A stretch of DNA of 10,511 bases from Lutibacter sp. (GTDB lineage Bacteria; Bacteroidota; Bacteroidia; Flavobacteriales; Flavobacteriaceae), in contig JAUVOS010000076.1 of NCBI GenBank assembly GCA_030599055.1, positions 1 through 10,511 on the forward strand, in the 5' to 3' direction. The number at the start of each line of letters is the position of its first letter. Within the stretch, counting starts at the first letter, position 1. Position numbers and translations under genes: made by a program. The notes below the pieces were generated by a model, which searched no databases, had not been told where the DNA came from, and was given only the letters and a program-made list of their open reading frames with translations. This document shows positions 1 to 6,510 of the stretch, in pieces.

Positions 1-89
1 AATATCGTTTTTTAATTAAAATATTCAATCTGTATTATGTAATATAAACGAAATAATTCAAAGTGAAATCGTTTTTAGTGATATGATAG
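1..89. repeat. Direct repeat copy A (89 bp, leuA leader)
   Basis: This stretch recurs at 408-496 with only two mismatches (positions 51 and 80 against 458 and 487), an offset of 407 bp. It is very A+T rich and contains the palindromic core TTTTAATTAAAA. The copy begins at the first base of the window, so it may extend further left. Similarity ends sharply after TGATAG on the right. No coding potential is visible. It could be a duplicated promoter or leader segment, or the flank of an insertion; the sequence does not decide. Confidence 0.9.
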
Positions 90-95
90 TTCCTC

Positions 96-132
96 TATGT
101 GCCAAGCACATATTATCTGTTTAAGATAACAG
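96..132. repeat. Two small hairpins beside repeat copy A
   Basis: Two adjacent inverted repeats lie just after copy A. The first is TATGTGC-CAA-GCACATA (96-112), a 7-bp stem with a 3-nt loop. The second is CTGTT-N6-AACAG (117-132). The first has the same short-stem, trinucleotide-loop design as the REP-like hairpins around the transposase remnant at 5440-6387, although its sequence differs. No T-run follows either, so they are not obvious terminators. Confidence 0.5.
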
Positions 133-304
133 TTGATGTTGATGGTTTAGAGTGTTACTATTTAGAGTTGTCCTATCTAAAAAATATCGTAAAATTCTGC
201 GATAAAGTATTGTAAAATTTTAGGCTGTTTGAGCATTTGTATTTGTCAATTAATTACACAAAGTAAAAGTAAATAAAGAACATGAAAATAGGATAAAAGC
301 ATGA

Positions 305-349
305 ATGCGAGTTCCTGAAATTTCAATACTGTTCGGTGAATTTAGATAA
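305..349 (+). promoter_or_regulatory. Possible 14-codon leader peptide (MRVPEISILFGEFR)
   Basis: An ATG at 305 opens a 14-codon reading frame, MRVPEISILFGEFR, ending in TAA at 347-349. It contains one Val, two Ile and one Leu codon; the Leu codon is CTG, which looks rare in this A+T-rich window. A hairpin (375-405) follows 25 nt downstream. The arrangement resembles a branched-chain amino acid leader peptide ahead of a leucine operon. However, mini-ORFs are common by chance, the Leu content is modest, and a competing ATG at 301 in another frame gives only MNASS. The regulatory role is inference. Confidence 0.25.
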
Positions 350-374
350 TTTTTAGTAAGACTAGATTTTTTTG

Positions 375-405
375 GTTACTTTTTTTATTAATGAAAAAAA
401 GTTAC
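375..405 (+). promoter_or_regulatory. A+T-rich hairpin, possible attenuator
   Basis: The left arm at 375-386 (GTTACTTTTTTT) pairs with the right arm at 394-405 (AAAAAAAGTTAC). This gives 11 pairs and one T-T mismatch around a 7-nt loop. A T6 run follows at 415-420, inside repeat copy B. The stem is mostly A-U and therefore weak, and the T-run is 9 nt from its base, so it is not a textbook intrinsic terminator. Its place between a mini-ORF and the leu operon is what makes attenuation worth considering. Confidence 0.3.
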
Positions 406-407
406 AG

Positions 408-496
408 AATATCGTTTTTTAATTAAAATATTCAATCTGTATTATGTAATATAAACGGAATAATTCAAAGTGAAATCGTTTTTAGTTATATGATAG
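408..496. repeat. Direct repeat copy B (89 bp, leuA leader)
   Basis: This is the second copy of the segment at 1-89, identical except at 458 (G for A) and 487 (T for G). It starts directly after the right arm of the hairpin at 375-405 and ends 180 nt before the leuA start. The 318 bp between the copies contain hairpins and a mini-ORF but no recognisable gene. Confidence 0.9.
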
Positions 497-537
497 GTAA
501 ATAAATAGCTTTATTGAATATTAGCTATACAATTGTC

Positions 538-618
538 ATGCTAAAAATATATTTAAAAAAAAATTCACTTATTTTCTAATGAAAACTCCTTTTTAATAGC
601 AACTAACAAGGATTTTTT
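538..618 (+). promoter_or_regulatory. Candidate leucine leader: Leu/Ile-rich mini-ORF plus weak hairpin and T6
   Basis: A 13-codon frame, MLKIYLKKNSLIF (538-579), carries three Leu and two Ile codons and ends in TAA. The stop overlaps the ATG of a second tiny frame, MKTPF (579-596). A weak stem follows, TCCTT (587-591) with AAGGA (608-612), and a T6 run begins directly at 613. This is the order expected of a ribosome-mediated attenuator before a Leu biosynthesis operon. TTA, CTA and ATA codons arise easily in A+T-rich DNA and the stem is only 5 bp, so chance is a serious alternative. Confidence 0.22.
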
Positions 619-676
619 GTTTTATTTGTATCTTGATTTAAAATTACTAAGTCGATAATTGAATAACAATAAAAAG

Positions 677-2182
677 ATGAGTGATAAAATATTTATTTTT
701 GATACTACTTTAAGAGATGGAGAACAAGCTCCAGGCAACCAATTAAATATGGTCGAAAAGATTGAGATTGCCAAAACTTTAGAGACATTAGGTGTCGATG
801 TAATTGAAGCTGGCTTCCCAATTTCAAGTCCTGGTGACTTCCAATCTGTTGTTGAAATTTCAAAAGCGGTAAGTAATCCGACTATTTGTGCGCTGACGAG
901 AGCCTTAAAAAAAGATATTGAGGTGGCAGCAGATTCACTTAAATACGCAAAGAGCCCTAGAATACATACAGGTATAGGGACATCGTATAACCATATTTAC
1001 CATAAACTACGTTCAACACCTGAACAAATTATTGAGCAAGGAATTCAGGCGGTTAAATATGCTAAATCTTTTGTCGAACAAGTTGAATTTTATGCAGAAG
1101 ATGCCGGACGAACAGATAATCAATTTTTGGCACAGGTAGTCGAAGAGATGATTAAAGCTGGTGCTACTGTTATAAATATTCCTGATACTACAGGATATTG
1201 TTTGCCTCATGAATATGGAGAGAAAATTCAATATTTGATTGAAAATGTTCCAAATATTCATAAGGCTATTCTCTCAACACATTGTCATAATGATTTAGGA
1301 ATGGCAACAGCTAACACAATGGCTGGGATATTAAATGGAGCAAGACAAGTAGAGGTGACGATAAATGGGGTCGGTGAAAGAGCTGGAAACACAGCATTAG
1401 AAGAAGTGGCTATGGCAATTAAATGCCATAACCTTGGTCTTGTTACAGGTATTAACACTCCAAAATTAACCCATGCTAGCAAGCTTGTCTCTCGCTTAAT
1501 GAATAATTTTGTTCAAACGAATAAAGCAATAGTTGGTAAAAATGCTTTTGCTCATTCTTCAGGGATTCATCAAGATGGAGTTTTGAAAATGAGACAGAAT
1601 TATGAGATAATAGATCCAAAAGATGTTGGTGTTGATACATCAAGTATAGTTCTTACAGCCCGTAGCGGTAGAGCAGCATTAAAACATAGATTGCAAAAGT
1701 TAGAATTCAACTTAACTAAAGAAGAATTAGATATAGCCTATGAAAATTTCTTAATTCTTGCTGATAAGAAAAAAGAAATAAATGACAGTGATTTAATTAT
1801 TCTCATTAATAAGGAAAAAAGAAGAGAACGTAGACTTATTAAAGTAAAGAAACTTCAAGTTGTTTGTGGTAAAAGTATGATTCCAACGGCTACAGTCACT
1901 TTAAAAATTAAAGGAGAAAATCAAACTACCACAGCTATAGGAGATGGGCCAGTCGATGCAGCGCTTTCAGCCATTAAAAAGTTAATTCCTTTTAAGGTGC
2001 ATCTAGAAGAATATTTAGTTCAGGCCATTACTGGAGGTACTGAAGATGTCGGAAAAGTTTCGGTTATTATCACCCATGATGATAAAACATATTATGGAAT
2101 AGGTGCTGATACTGATGTAATTACCGCATCTGCGGAAGCCTATGTTGATGCAATTAGTAAAATATTTGCTCACATCAAATAA
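677..2182 (+). CDS. leuA: 2-isopropylmalate synthase LeuA
   Basis: First committed enzyme of leucine synthesis: it condenses acetyl-CoA with 2-ketoisovalerate to 2-isopropylmalate in the cytoplasm. The 501-residue product opens with the HMGL-like TIM-barrel motif DTTLRDGEQ (about residues 9-17). It carries the metal-binding HCH of STHCHNDLG (about 202-204) and NGVGERAGN (about 230-238). The C-terminal part, from about residue 390, matches the LeuA allosteric (leucine-binding) domain, including IGDGPVDAAL, so feedback inhibition by leucine is expected. Length fits the long-form LeuA of about 500 residues. The frame is open back to a TTG at 659, but ATG 677 is chosen because homologues begin just before the IFDTTLRDGEQ block. 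It is first in leuACDB, with leuC 12 nt downstream. Homocitrate or citramalate synthase are related alternatives, but the complete leu operon favours LeuA. Confidence 0.97.
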   Translation: MSDKIFIFDTTLRDGEQAPGNQLNMVEKIEIAKTLETLGVDVIEAGFPISSPGDFQSVVEISKAVSNPTICALTRALKKDIEVAADSLKYAKSPRIHTGIGTSYNHIYHKLRSTPEQIIEQGIQAVKYAKSFVEQVEFYAEDAGRTDNQFLAQVVEEMIKAGATVINIPDTTGYCLPHEYGEKIQYLIENVPNIHKAILSTHCHNDLGMATANTMAGILNGARQVEVTINGVGERAGNTALEEVAMAIKCHNLGLVTGINTPKLTHASKLVSRLMNNFVQTNKAIVGKNAFAHSSGIHQDGVLKMRQNYEIIDPKDVGVDTSSIVLTARSGRAALKHRLQKLEFNLTKEELDIAYENFLILADKKKEINDSDLIILINKEKRRERRLIKVKKLQVVCGKSMIPTATVTLKIKGENQTTTAIGDGPVDAALSAIKKLIPFKVHLEEYLVQAITGGTEDVGKVSVIITHDDKTYYGIGADTDVITASAEAYVDAISKIFAHIK

Positions 2183-2194
2183 AATCTAAAACAA

Positions 2195-3592
2195 ATGGGA
2201 AAAACATTATTTGATAAAATATGGGATCAACACGTTGTTACCCAAATAGAGGAAGGACCAAGTATCTTATATATTGACAGACAATTTATTCACGAAGTAA
2301 CTAGTCCTCAGGCATTTACAGGCATTAAAAATCGAAAAATAGATATTTTTAGACCTGACCAGATAACGGCTACGGCTGATCATAACATTCCTACAATTAA
2401 TCAACACCTTCCTATTAAAGAGGAATTGTCAAGAATTCAAGTAGAAACGCTGCAGAAAAACTGTGAAAAACACAATATTACTCATTATGGAGTAGGGCAT
2501 GAATCTAATGGAATTGTTCATATTATTGGTCCTGAAATGGGTTATACCCTTCCGGGAATGACAATAGTATGTGGAGACAGTCATACTTCAACACATGGTG
2601 CATTTGGCACTGTTGCATTTGGTGTTGGAACGAGTGAAATTGAAATGGTCTTTGCAAGCCAATGTGTATTACAGCCAAAGCCCAAAAAGATGCGAATCAA
2701 TATCAATGGGGAACTTGAAAAAGGAGTTTCTTCAAAAGATGTGATATTATATGTTCTATCAAAACTTTCATCTAGTGGTGGAACAGGATATTTTATTGAA
2801 TTTGCTGGTACGACCATTGAAAAACTAACGATGGAAGCACGTATGACCATCTGTAATATGAGTATTGAGCTTGGTGCTCGTGGAGGTTTAATAGCTCCAG
2901 ATCAAATAACTTTTAATTATATAAAAGGAAGAAAATTTGCTCCTCAAGGTAAAGATTTTGATAAAACTATTGCTAAATGGAAAGCACTTAAGACTGATGT
3001 AGATGCAGTTTTTGATGCAGAATTTACCTATAACGCAAATGATATTGCTCCAATGATTACCTATGGAACCAATCCTGGTATGGGTATGAGTGTAACGGAT
3101 TCAATTCCTGATTTATCTGAAGTGAATGAGTCTGCTAAAGCTTCTTTCTTAAAGTCATTAGATTATATGGGTTTTAAACCAGGTGAGAAACTTAAGGGAA
3201 AACAAACAAACTATATTTTTGTTGGAAGCTGTACTAATGGTAGAATAGAAGATTTAAGAGCTGTTGCTAAAATTGTAAAAGGACGTAAAAAGGCAAGCAA
3301 TATTAAGATGTATATTGTTCCCGGTTCTAAAGCTGTTGAAAGACAGGCAGTTGAAGAAGGTTTAGATAAAATATTTAAAGAAGCTGATATTCAGTTTAGA
3401 CAGCCAGGTTGCAGCTCTTGTCTTGCAATGAATGAGGATAAAATTCCTAATGGGGAATACTGTGTATCAACCTCAAATAGAAACTTTGAAGGAAGACAAG
3501 GTCCCGGTTCAAAAACCATCCTTGCTAGTCCGTTAACTGCTGCAGCTACTGCCATAGCTGGTACTTTAGCTGATCCCCGCGATTATTTATAA
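2195..3592 (+). CDS. leuC: 3-isopropylmalate dehydratase large subunit LeuC
   Basis: Large, [4Fe-4S]-carrying subunit of isopropylmalate isomerase. With LeuD it converts 2-isopropylmalate to 3-isopropylmalate through a dehydrated intermediate. The 465-residue product is full length for the family. It shows CGDSHTSTHGAFG (about 126-138), and the three cluster cysteines fall in VGSCTNGR (Cys346) and PGCSSC (Cys406 and Cys409), matching the aconitase-family pattern. The end, around ILASPLTAAATAIAG, is also typical. It starts 12 nt after leuA and is followed after 20 nt by leuD, so the subunits are co-transcribed. No disruption is seen. Confidence 0.97.
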   Translation: MGKTLFDKIWDQHVVTQIEEGPSILYIDRQFIHEVTSPQAFTGIKNRKIDIFRPDQITATADHNIPTINQHLPIKEELSRIQVETLQKNCEKHNITHYGVGHESNGIVHIIGPEMGYTLPGMTIVCGDSHTSTHGAFGTVAFGVGTSEIEMVFASQCVLQPKPKKMRININGELEKGVSSKDVILYVLSKLSSSGGTGYFIEFAGTTIEKLTMEARMTICNMSIELGARGGLIAPDQITFNYIKGRKFAPQGKDFDKTIAKWKALKTDVDAVFDAEFTYNANDIAPMITYGTNPGMGMSVTDSIPDLSEVNESAKASFLKSLDYMGFKPGEKLKGKQTNYIFVGSCTNGRIEDLRAVAKIVKGRKKASNIKMYIVPGSKAVERQAVEEGLDKIFKEADIQFRQPGCSSCLAMNEDKIPNGEYCVSTSNRNFEGRQGPGSKTILASPLTAAATAIAGTLADPRDYL

Positions 3593-3612
3593 AAATTTGT
3601 AATTATTGATTT

Positions 3613-4215
3613 ATGCCAACAGAAAAATTTAATACAATAGAATCAAGTGCCGTACCAATCAACATTGAAAATATTGATACGGATCAAATTATTCCTGCAC
3701 GATTTTTAAAATCTACTTCAAAAGAAGGTTTTGGAAAAAATCTTTTTAGAGATTGGAGATATGATAATAAAAATCAACCAAGTAATGATTTTCCTTTAAA
3801 CGATTCCAAATTTTTAGGTACTATTCTTATTGCTGCTAAGAATTTTGGATGTGGCTCTAGTCGCGAACATGCGGCTTGGGCAATAGCAGATTATGGTTTT
3901 AGAGTCGTTGTTTCAAGTTTTTTTGCTGATATTTTTAAGAATAATGCATTGAATAATGGAATTTTACCTGTTCAAATTTCTGAGGCTTTTTTAGAGAAAA
4001 TGTTTAATGAAATTGAAAAGGATACCACAACAAAATTTGTTGTTGATTTACACACACAAACAATAAAAATTGCTTCAACAGATGAATCTGAATTTTTTGA
4101 GATTAATAAATATAAGAAAGATTGTTTATTGAATGGTTATGATGATATCGATTATCTAATAAGTAAAAGATATGAAATTGAGGCATTTGAAAATAATAGA
4201 GAACTATCAAACTAA
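3613..4215 (+). CDS. leuD: 3-isopropylmalate dehydratase small subunit LeuD
   Basis: Small 'swivel' subunit that pairs with LeuC to form isopropylmalate isomerase. The 200-residue product has the usual length. It contains the signature NIDTDQIIPARF (about 20-31) and the substrate-recognition segment GCGSSREHAAWA (about 79-90), followed by FADIFKNNALNNGILPV. The gene is third in the operon; its TAA ends only 4 nt before the leuB ATG, which suggests translational coupling. Assignment rests on motifs and partner context, and it appears intact. Confidence 0.96.
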   Translation: MPTEKFNTIESSAVPINIENIDTDQIIPARFLKSTSKEGFGKNLFRDWRYDNKNQPSNDFPLNDSKFLGTILIAAKNFGCGSSREHAAWAIADYGFRVVVSSFFADIFKNNALNNGILPVQISEAFLEKMFNEIEKDTTTKFVVDLHTQTIKIASTDESEFFEINKYKKDCLLNGYDDIDYLISKRYEIEAFENNRELSN

Positions 4216-4219
4216 AATA

Positions 4220-5287
4220 ATGAAACGAAAAATTGCAATATTACCTGGTGATGGTATTGGACCTGAAATAGTTGACCAAGCCGTAAAAGTTATTAAGGCT
4301 ATCGAGAAGAAATTTAGCCATTCATTTAGCTATAAAAAAGGACTTATTGGAGCTGTTGCAATAAACGAAACAGGAAATCCTTATCCAAATGAAACACATG
4401 AACTCTGCATGGAGTCTGATGCTGTTATATTTGGAGCAATTGGTGACCCAAAATATGACAATGATCCTAAAGCTAAAGTTCGACCCGAACAAGGTTTGCT
4501 TAAAATGAGAAAAGACCTTGGCCTATTTGCCAATATTCGTCCGGTTCAAACATTTCAGTCCCTAATTCATAAATCACCACTTCGAAGAGATTTAGTTGAA
4601 GGAGCAGATTTTGTATGTGTTAGGGAACTTACAGGAGGTATCTATTTTGGAGAACCTAGAGGTCGGTCAGAAGATGGAAACAAAGCATATGATACTTGTG
4701 TTTATACAAAAGAAGAAATAGAACGTGTTGTTGAACTCGCTTTTTCATTTGCACGTCAGCGAAATAAAAGGCTTACTGTTGTTGACAAGGCTAATGTTTT
4801 GAGCACTTCTCGTCTTTGGAGAGAAACAGTTCAAGCTATGGAACCTAAAAATACCGACATTGAAGTTGACTATATGTTTGTTGATAACGCTGCCATGCAG
4901 ATTATCCAAGGGCCAAAACAATTTGATGTAATGGTTACAGAAAATATGTTTGGTGATATCCTAACCGATGAAGCAAGTGTAATTACTGGATCTCTAGGAT
5001 TATTACCTTCTGCTTCAATGGGTGTTCATACTTCAGTTTATGAACCAATACATGGATCTTATCCTCAAGCTGCAGGGAAAAACATTGCAAATCCAATAGC
5101 TACAATTCTTTCAGCCGCCATGTTATTCGAATATTCATTCAAGTTAAACGAAGAATCAAATCTTATTAAAGAGGCTGTTGATAAATCACTTGAAGCTCAA
5201 TTTGTTACCGAAGATTTATCAAAAGAATATGCCAAATCAACTAGTGAAGTAGGTGACTGGATTGTAGATTATATTCTTAAAAAGTAA
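4220..5287 (+). CDS. leuB: 3-isopropylmalate dehydrogenase LeuB
   Basis: NAD-dependent oxidative decarboxylase that turns 3-isopropylmalate into 2-ketoisocaproate, the last pathway-specific step before transamination to leucine. The 355-residue product begins MKRKIAILPGDGIGPEIV. It contains RELTGGIYFGEPRG (catalytic Tyr about 142), VVDKANVLSTSRLW (catalytic Lys about 190), the Mg-binding Asp residues in FVDNAAM and FGDILTDEAS (about 222, 246 and 250), and the NAD-site segment EPIHGSYPQAAGKNIANP. An in-frame ATG at 4172 lies inside leuD and would add 16 residues that do not match the family, so ATG 4220 is preferred. The last codons and stop are part of a 31-bp sequence repeated at 6640-6670. 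Confidence 0.97.
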   Translation: MKRKIAILPGDGIGPEIVDQAVKVIKAIEKKFSHSFSYKKGLIGAVAINETGNPYPNETHELCMESDAVIFGAIGDPKYDNDPKAKVRPEQGLLKMRKDLGLFANIRPVQTFQSLIHKSPLRRDLVEGADFVCVRELTGGIYFGEPRGRSEDGNKAYDTCVYTKEEIERVVELAFSFARQRNKRLTVVDKANVLSTSRLWRETVQAMEPKNTDIEVDYMFVDNAAMQIIQGPKQFDVMVTENMFGDILTDEASVITGSLGLLPSASMGVHTSVYEPIHGSYPQAAGKNIANPIATILSAAMLFEYSFKLNEESNLIKEAVDKSLEAQFVTEDLSKEYAKSTSEVGDWIVDYILKK

Positions 5288-5303
5288 TTCCTAAAATCCG
5301 CAA
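5273..5303. repeat. 31-bp direct repeat, copy 1 (leuB 3' end)
   Basis: These 31 bases include the last four sense codons of leuB and its TAA, plus the following 16 nt. They recur perfectly at 6640-6670. The two copies bracket the whole transposase/REP island. A hairpin, ATCCGC-AAA-GCGGAT (5296-5310), begins inside this copy just after the stop codon; it could serve as a weak 3' end for the leu transcript but has no proper T-run. Confidence 0.92.
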
Positions 5304-5334
5304 AGCGGATAACCAAGTTTTAAATACTTACAAA

Positions 5335-5363
5335 TGTGGCTAAATCTCATTTTGAGGTGCTAG
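5335..5363. repeat. 29-bp inverted repeat, left copy
   Basis: This 29-base segment, starting TGTGGCTAAATC, is the exact reverse complement of 6414-6442. The pair encloses about 1.1 kb containing the transposase remnant and its hairpins. A third, diverged copy (3 mismatches over 26 nt), in the orientation of the right copy, lies at 7013-7038. Confidence 0.92.
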
Positions 5364-5439
5364 ATAGTTTTTCTAGTTTTAAATTCTTTTATTATTTTCT
5401 ATAGATTTTTTCAATAATTGAGTATTTTTGTTTTGCTAA

Positions 5440-5522
5440 AATGCCTGAAAGGCATTATTAAAGTAGCTTATGGCAACGCCATAAGTTAAAATTAAGCAAA
5501 TAAATAAACGCCCTGAAAGGGC
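5440..5522. repeat. Left REP-like hairpin cluster (three hairpins)
   Basis: Three short perfect hairpins with trinucleotide loops precede the transposase remnant: AATGCCT-GAA-AGGCATT (5440-5456), CTTATGGC-AAC-GCCATAAG (5467-5485) and GCCCT-GAA-AGGGC (5510-5522). The last ends 13 nt before the transposase ATG. The second and third occur in reverse orientation on the other side of the gene, with loops GTT and TTC. Such arrays are typical of REP/BIME sequences mobilised by HUH (Y1) transposases. Confidence 0.85.
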
Positions 5523-5535
5523 AATATACTATCAA

Positions 5536-6187
5536 ATGGCGCAATCATTATCTCAACTATATGTACATATAGTTTTTAGTACAAAAAAACGATTTCCTTT
5601 TATAAAACAAGAAGTGGAAAAGGAATTATTTGCTTATATGTGAGGTGTAATAAAAAATAATGGAGGAATTCCTTTTATGATCAATGGTGTTTCTGACCAC
5701 GTTCACATTCTTGCAAGTTTACCTAGAACAATTGCCTTATCAAAATATATTGAAAATATAAAACGAACCAGTAGCAAATGGATTAAAAGCAAAGGATTAC
5801 GTAACTATTCACCCAGTTCTTTTATTTCACGCAAAGGCGCGAAGGCGCAAAGACACAAAGAAACAGCTAATATAGCTGTCTTTTTCCTTCTTTTCGTGAA
5901 AATATAAAATTAATGAATATAACGATAAATGCCTTGCATTCATAAACTTAGCGGCTTTGCGGCTTTGCGAGAGAAAATTTTGGCTGAATACAGGATTACA
6001 CTATAAAAACTTTGCATGGCAAAATGGATATGCTGGTTTCTCTGTTAGTAGTTCTAAGAAAGAAGTTGTTACAATATATATTGCCAATCAAAAAGAACAT
6101 CATAAAACACAAACTTATAAAGAAGAGGTTTTACAATTTTTAAAAGAATACAATATTGATTACGATGAAAGCTATTTATGGAGCTGA
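5536..6187 (+). pseudogene. IS200/IS605-like (REP-associated, HUH/Y1) transposase, doubly disrupted
   Basis: Single-strand DNA transposase of the Y1/HUH class, broken in two ways. The frame starts at ATG 5536 (MAQSLSQLYVHIVFSTKKR) and meets TGA at codon 36 (5641-5643). It then continues in the same frame through the HUH motif SDHVH (His codons 5698 and 5704) to WIKSKGL. A 191-bp insertion with an 8-bp duplication (5793-5999) follows. The gene resumes one frame over as GLHYKNFAWQNGYAGFSVS and ends in LWS at 6185-6187. The candidate catalytic Tyr is encoded at 6077-6079, in YIANQKEHH. Removing 199 bp gives about 150 codons, the usual size for this family. The TGA lies where relatives, as I recall them, have Gly, so a GGA to TGA change is likely. 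The gene is almost certainly inactive. RAYT-type is inferred from the flanking hairpins. Confidence 0.9.
5793..5999. mobile_element. 191-bp MITE-like insertion with 8-bp target-site duplication
   Basis: AGGATTAC occurs at 5793-5800 and again at 5992-5999, bracketing 191 bp (5801-5991). The ends are imperfect inverted repeats: TATTCACCCA (5806-5815) faces TGGCTGAATA (5981-5990), and a G+C-rich CGCAAAG/CGC array (5830-5852) faces its counterpart at 5947-5969, with 4 mismatches in 23. The interior holds a perfect hairpin, ACAGCTA-ATA-TAGCTGT (5863-5879), followed by C and T5, which is terminator-like. No gene is present, so it would need a transposase supplied in trans. Deleting 199 bp restores the host frame exactly. 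CGCAAAG-type repeats are, to my recollection, widespread in Bacteroidota. Confidence 0.85.
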
Positions 6188-6194
6188 TTATATT

Positions 6195-6387
6195 GCCCTT
6201 TCAGGGCGAAAACCTGTATTAGTCACATACCTTATGGCGTTGCCATAAGTTAAGGTATCTATGGCTTTCAGCCAAAAAATAAACTACTCCGAGGTAGAAC
6301 CATCGGAGTATTAAAATGAGTTTGCTTTGCAAACCATGCCATACCGACCCAAAGGGTCGGGGTATTAAACCAATTGGGCTTTCGCCC
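6195..6387. repeat. Right REP-like hairpin cluster (seven hairpins)
   Basis: The cluster starts 7 nt after the transposase stop. GCCCT-TTC-AGGGC (6195-6207) and CTTATGGC-GTT-GCCATAAG (6231-6249) are reverse complements of the left-side hairpins. TGGCT-TTC-AGCCA (6262-6274) resembles the third left hairpin in reverse. Next come an ACTCCGA/TCGGAGT stem (6285-6310), GTTTGC-TTT-GCAAAC (6320-6334), CCGACCC-AAA-GGGTCGG (6344-6360) and GGGC-TTTC-GCCC (6376-6387). The mirrored order around the gene supports a REP/transposase unit. Confidence 0.85.
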
Positions 6388-6413
6388 CGCGAATAAAACA
6401 TCTTGTATTATTC

Positions 6414-6442
6414 CTAGCACCTCAAAATGAGATTTAGCCACA
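6414..6442. repeat. 29-bp inverted repeat, right copy
   Basis: This segment, starting CTAGCACCTC, is the perfect reverse complement of 5335-5363. It closes the 1.1-kb transposase/hairpin block on the right. Perfect identity over 29 nt, in a region that otherwise shows decay, suggests recent duplication or selection for pairing. Confidence 0.92.
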
Positions 6443-6462
6443 AATGTACCCTTTACTATTAC

Positions 6463-6493
6463 TTGCTCATCTCATTGAATTTCTTTATATTTG
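6463..6493 (+). promoter_or_regulatory. Possible Bacteroidota-type promoter
   Basis: TTG at 6463-6465 is followed, after 20 nt, by TATATTTG (6486-6493). This fits the TTG-N19-21-TAnnTTTG pattern of the Bacteroidota primary sigma factor. Transcription would start near 6500, where a TTCGCTA/TAGCGAA stem (6499-6505 with 6528-6534) lies. No gene starts within the next 600 nt, so the target is either a non-coding transcript or the START-like gene at 7126, or the match is chance. Confidence 0.35.
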
Positions 6494-6510
6494 TAGTGTT
6501 CGCTAAAACT

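Noticed and set aside
659..676. Upstream TTG start for leuA
   Set aside because: It would add an Asn/Lys-rich hexapeptide not typical of LeuA. ATG 677 places the IFDTTLRDGEQ motif at the usual distance from the start.
5677..5907. Stand-alone 76-residue gene
   Set aside because: It is the middle of the transposase remnant running into the MITE-like insert. Its C-terminal residues are translated repeat DNA.
5957..6187. Stand-alone 76-residue gene
   Set aside because: Its start lies inside the inserted element's G+C-rich end. The rest is the C-terminal half of the disrupted transposase.
5793..6387. CRISPR array suggested by the regularly placed repeats
   Set aside because: The repeats are short palindromes of different sequence and irregular spacing, with no constant repeat-spacer pattern and no cas genes.
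6219..6401. 60-codon minus-strand open frame across the right hairpin cluster
   Set aside because: It is made entirely of REP-like palindromes, whose translation on either strand gives spurious frames. No family resemblance and no ribosome binding context.
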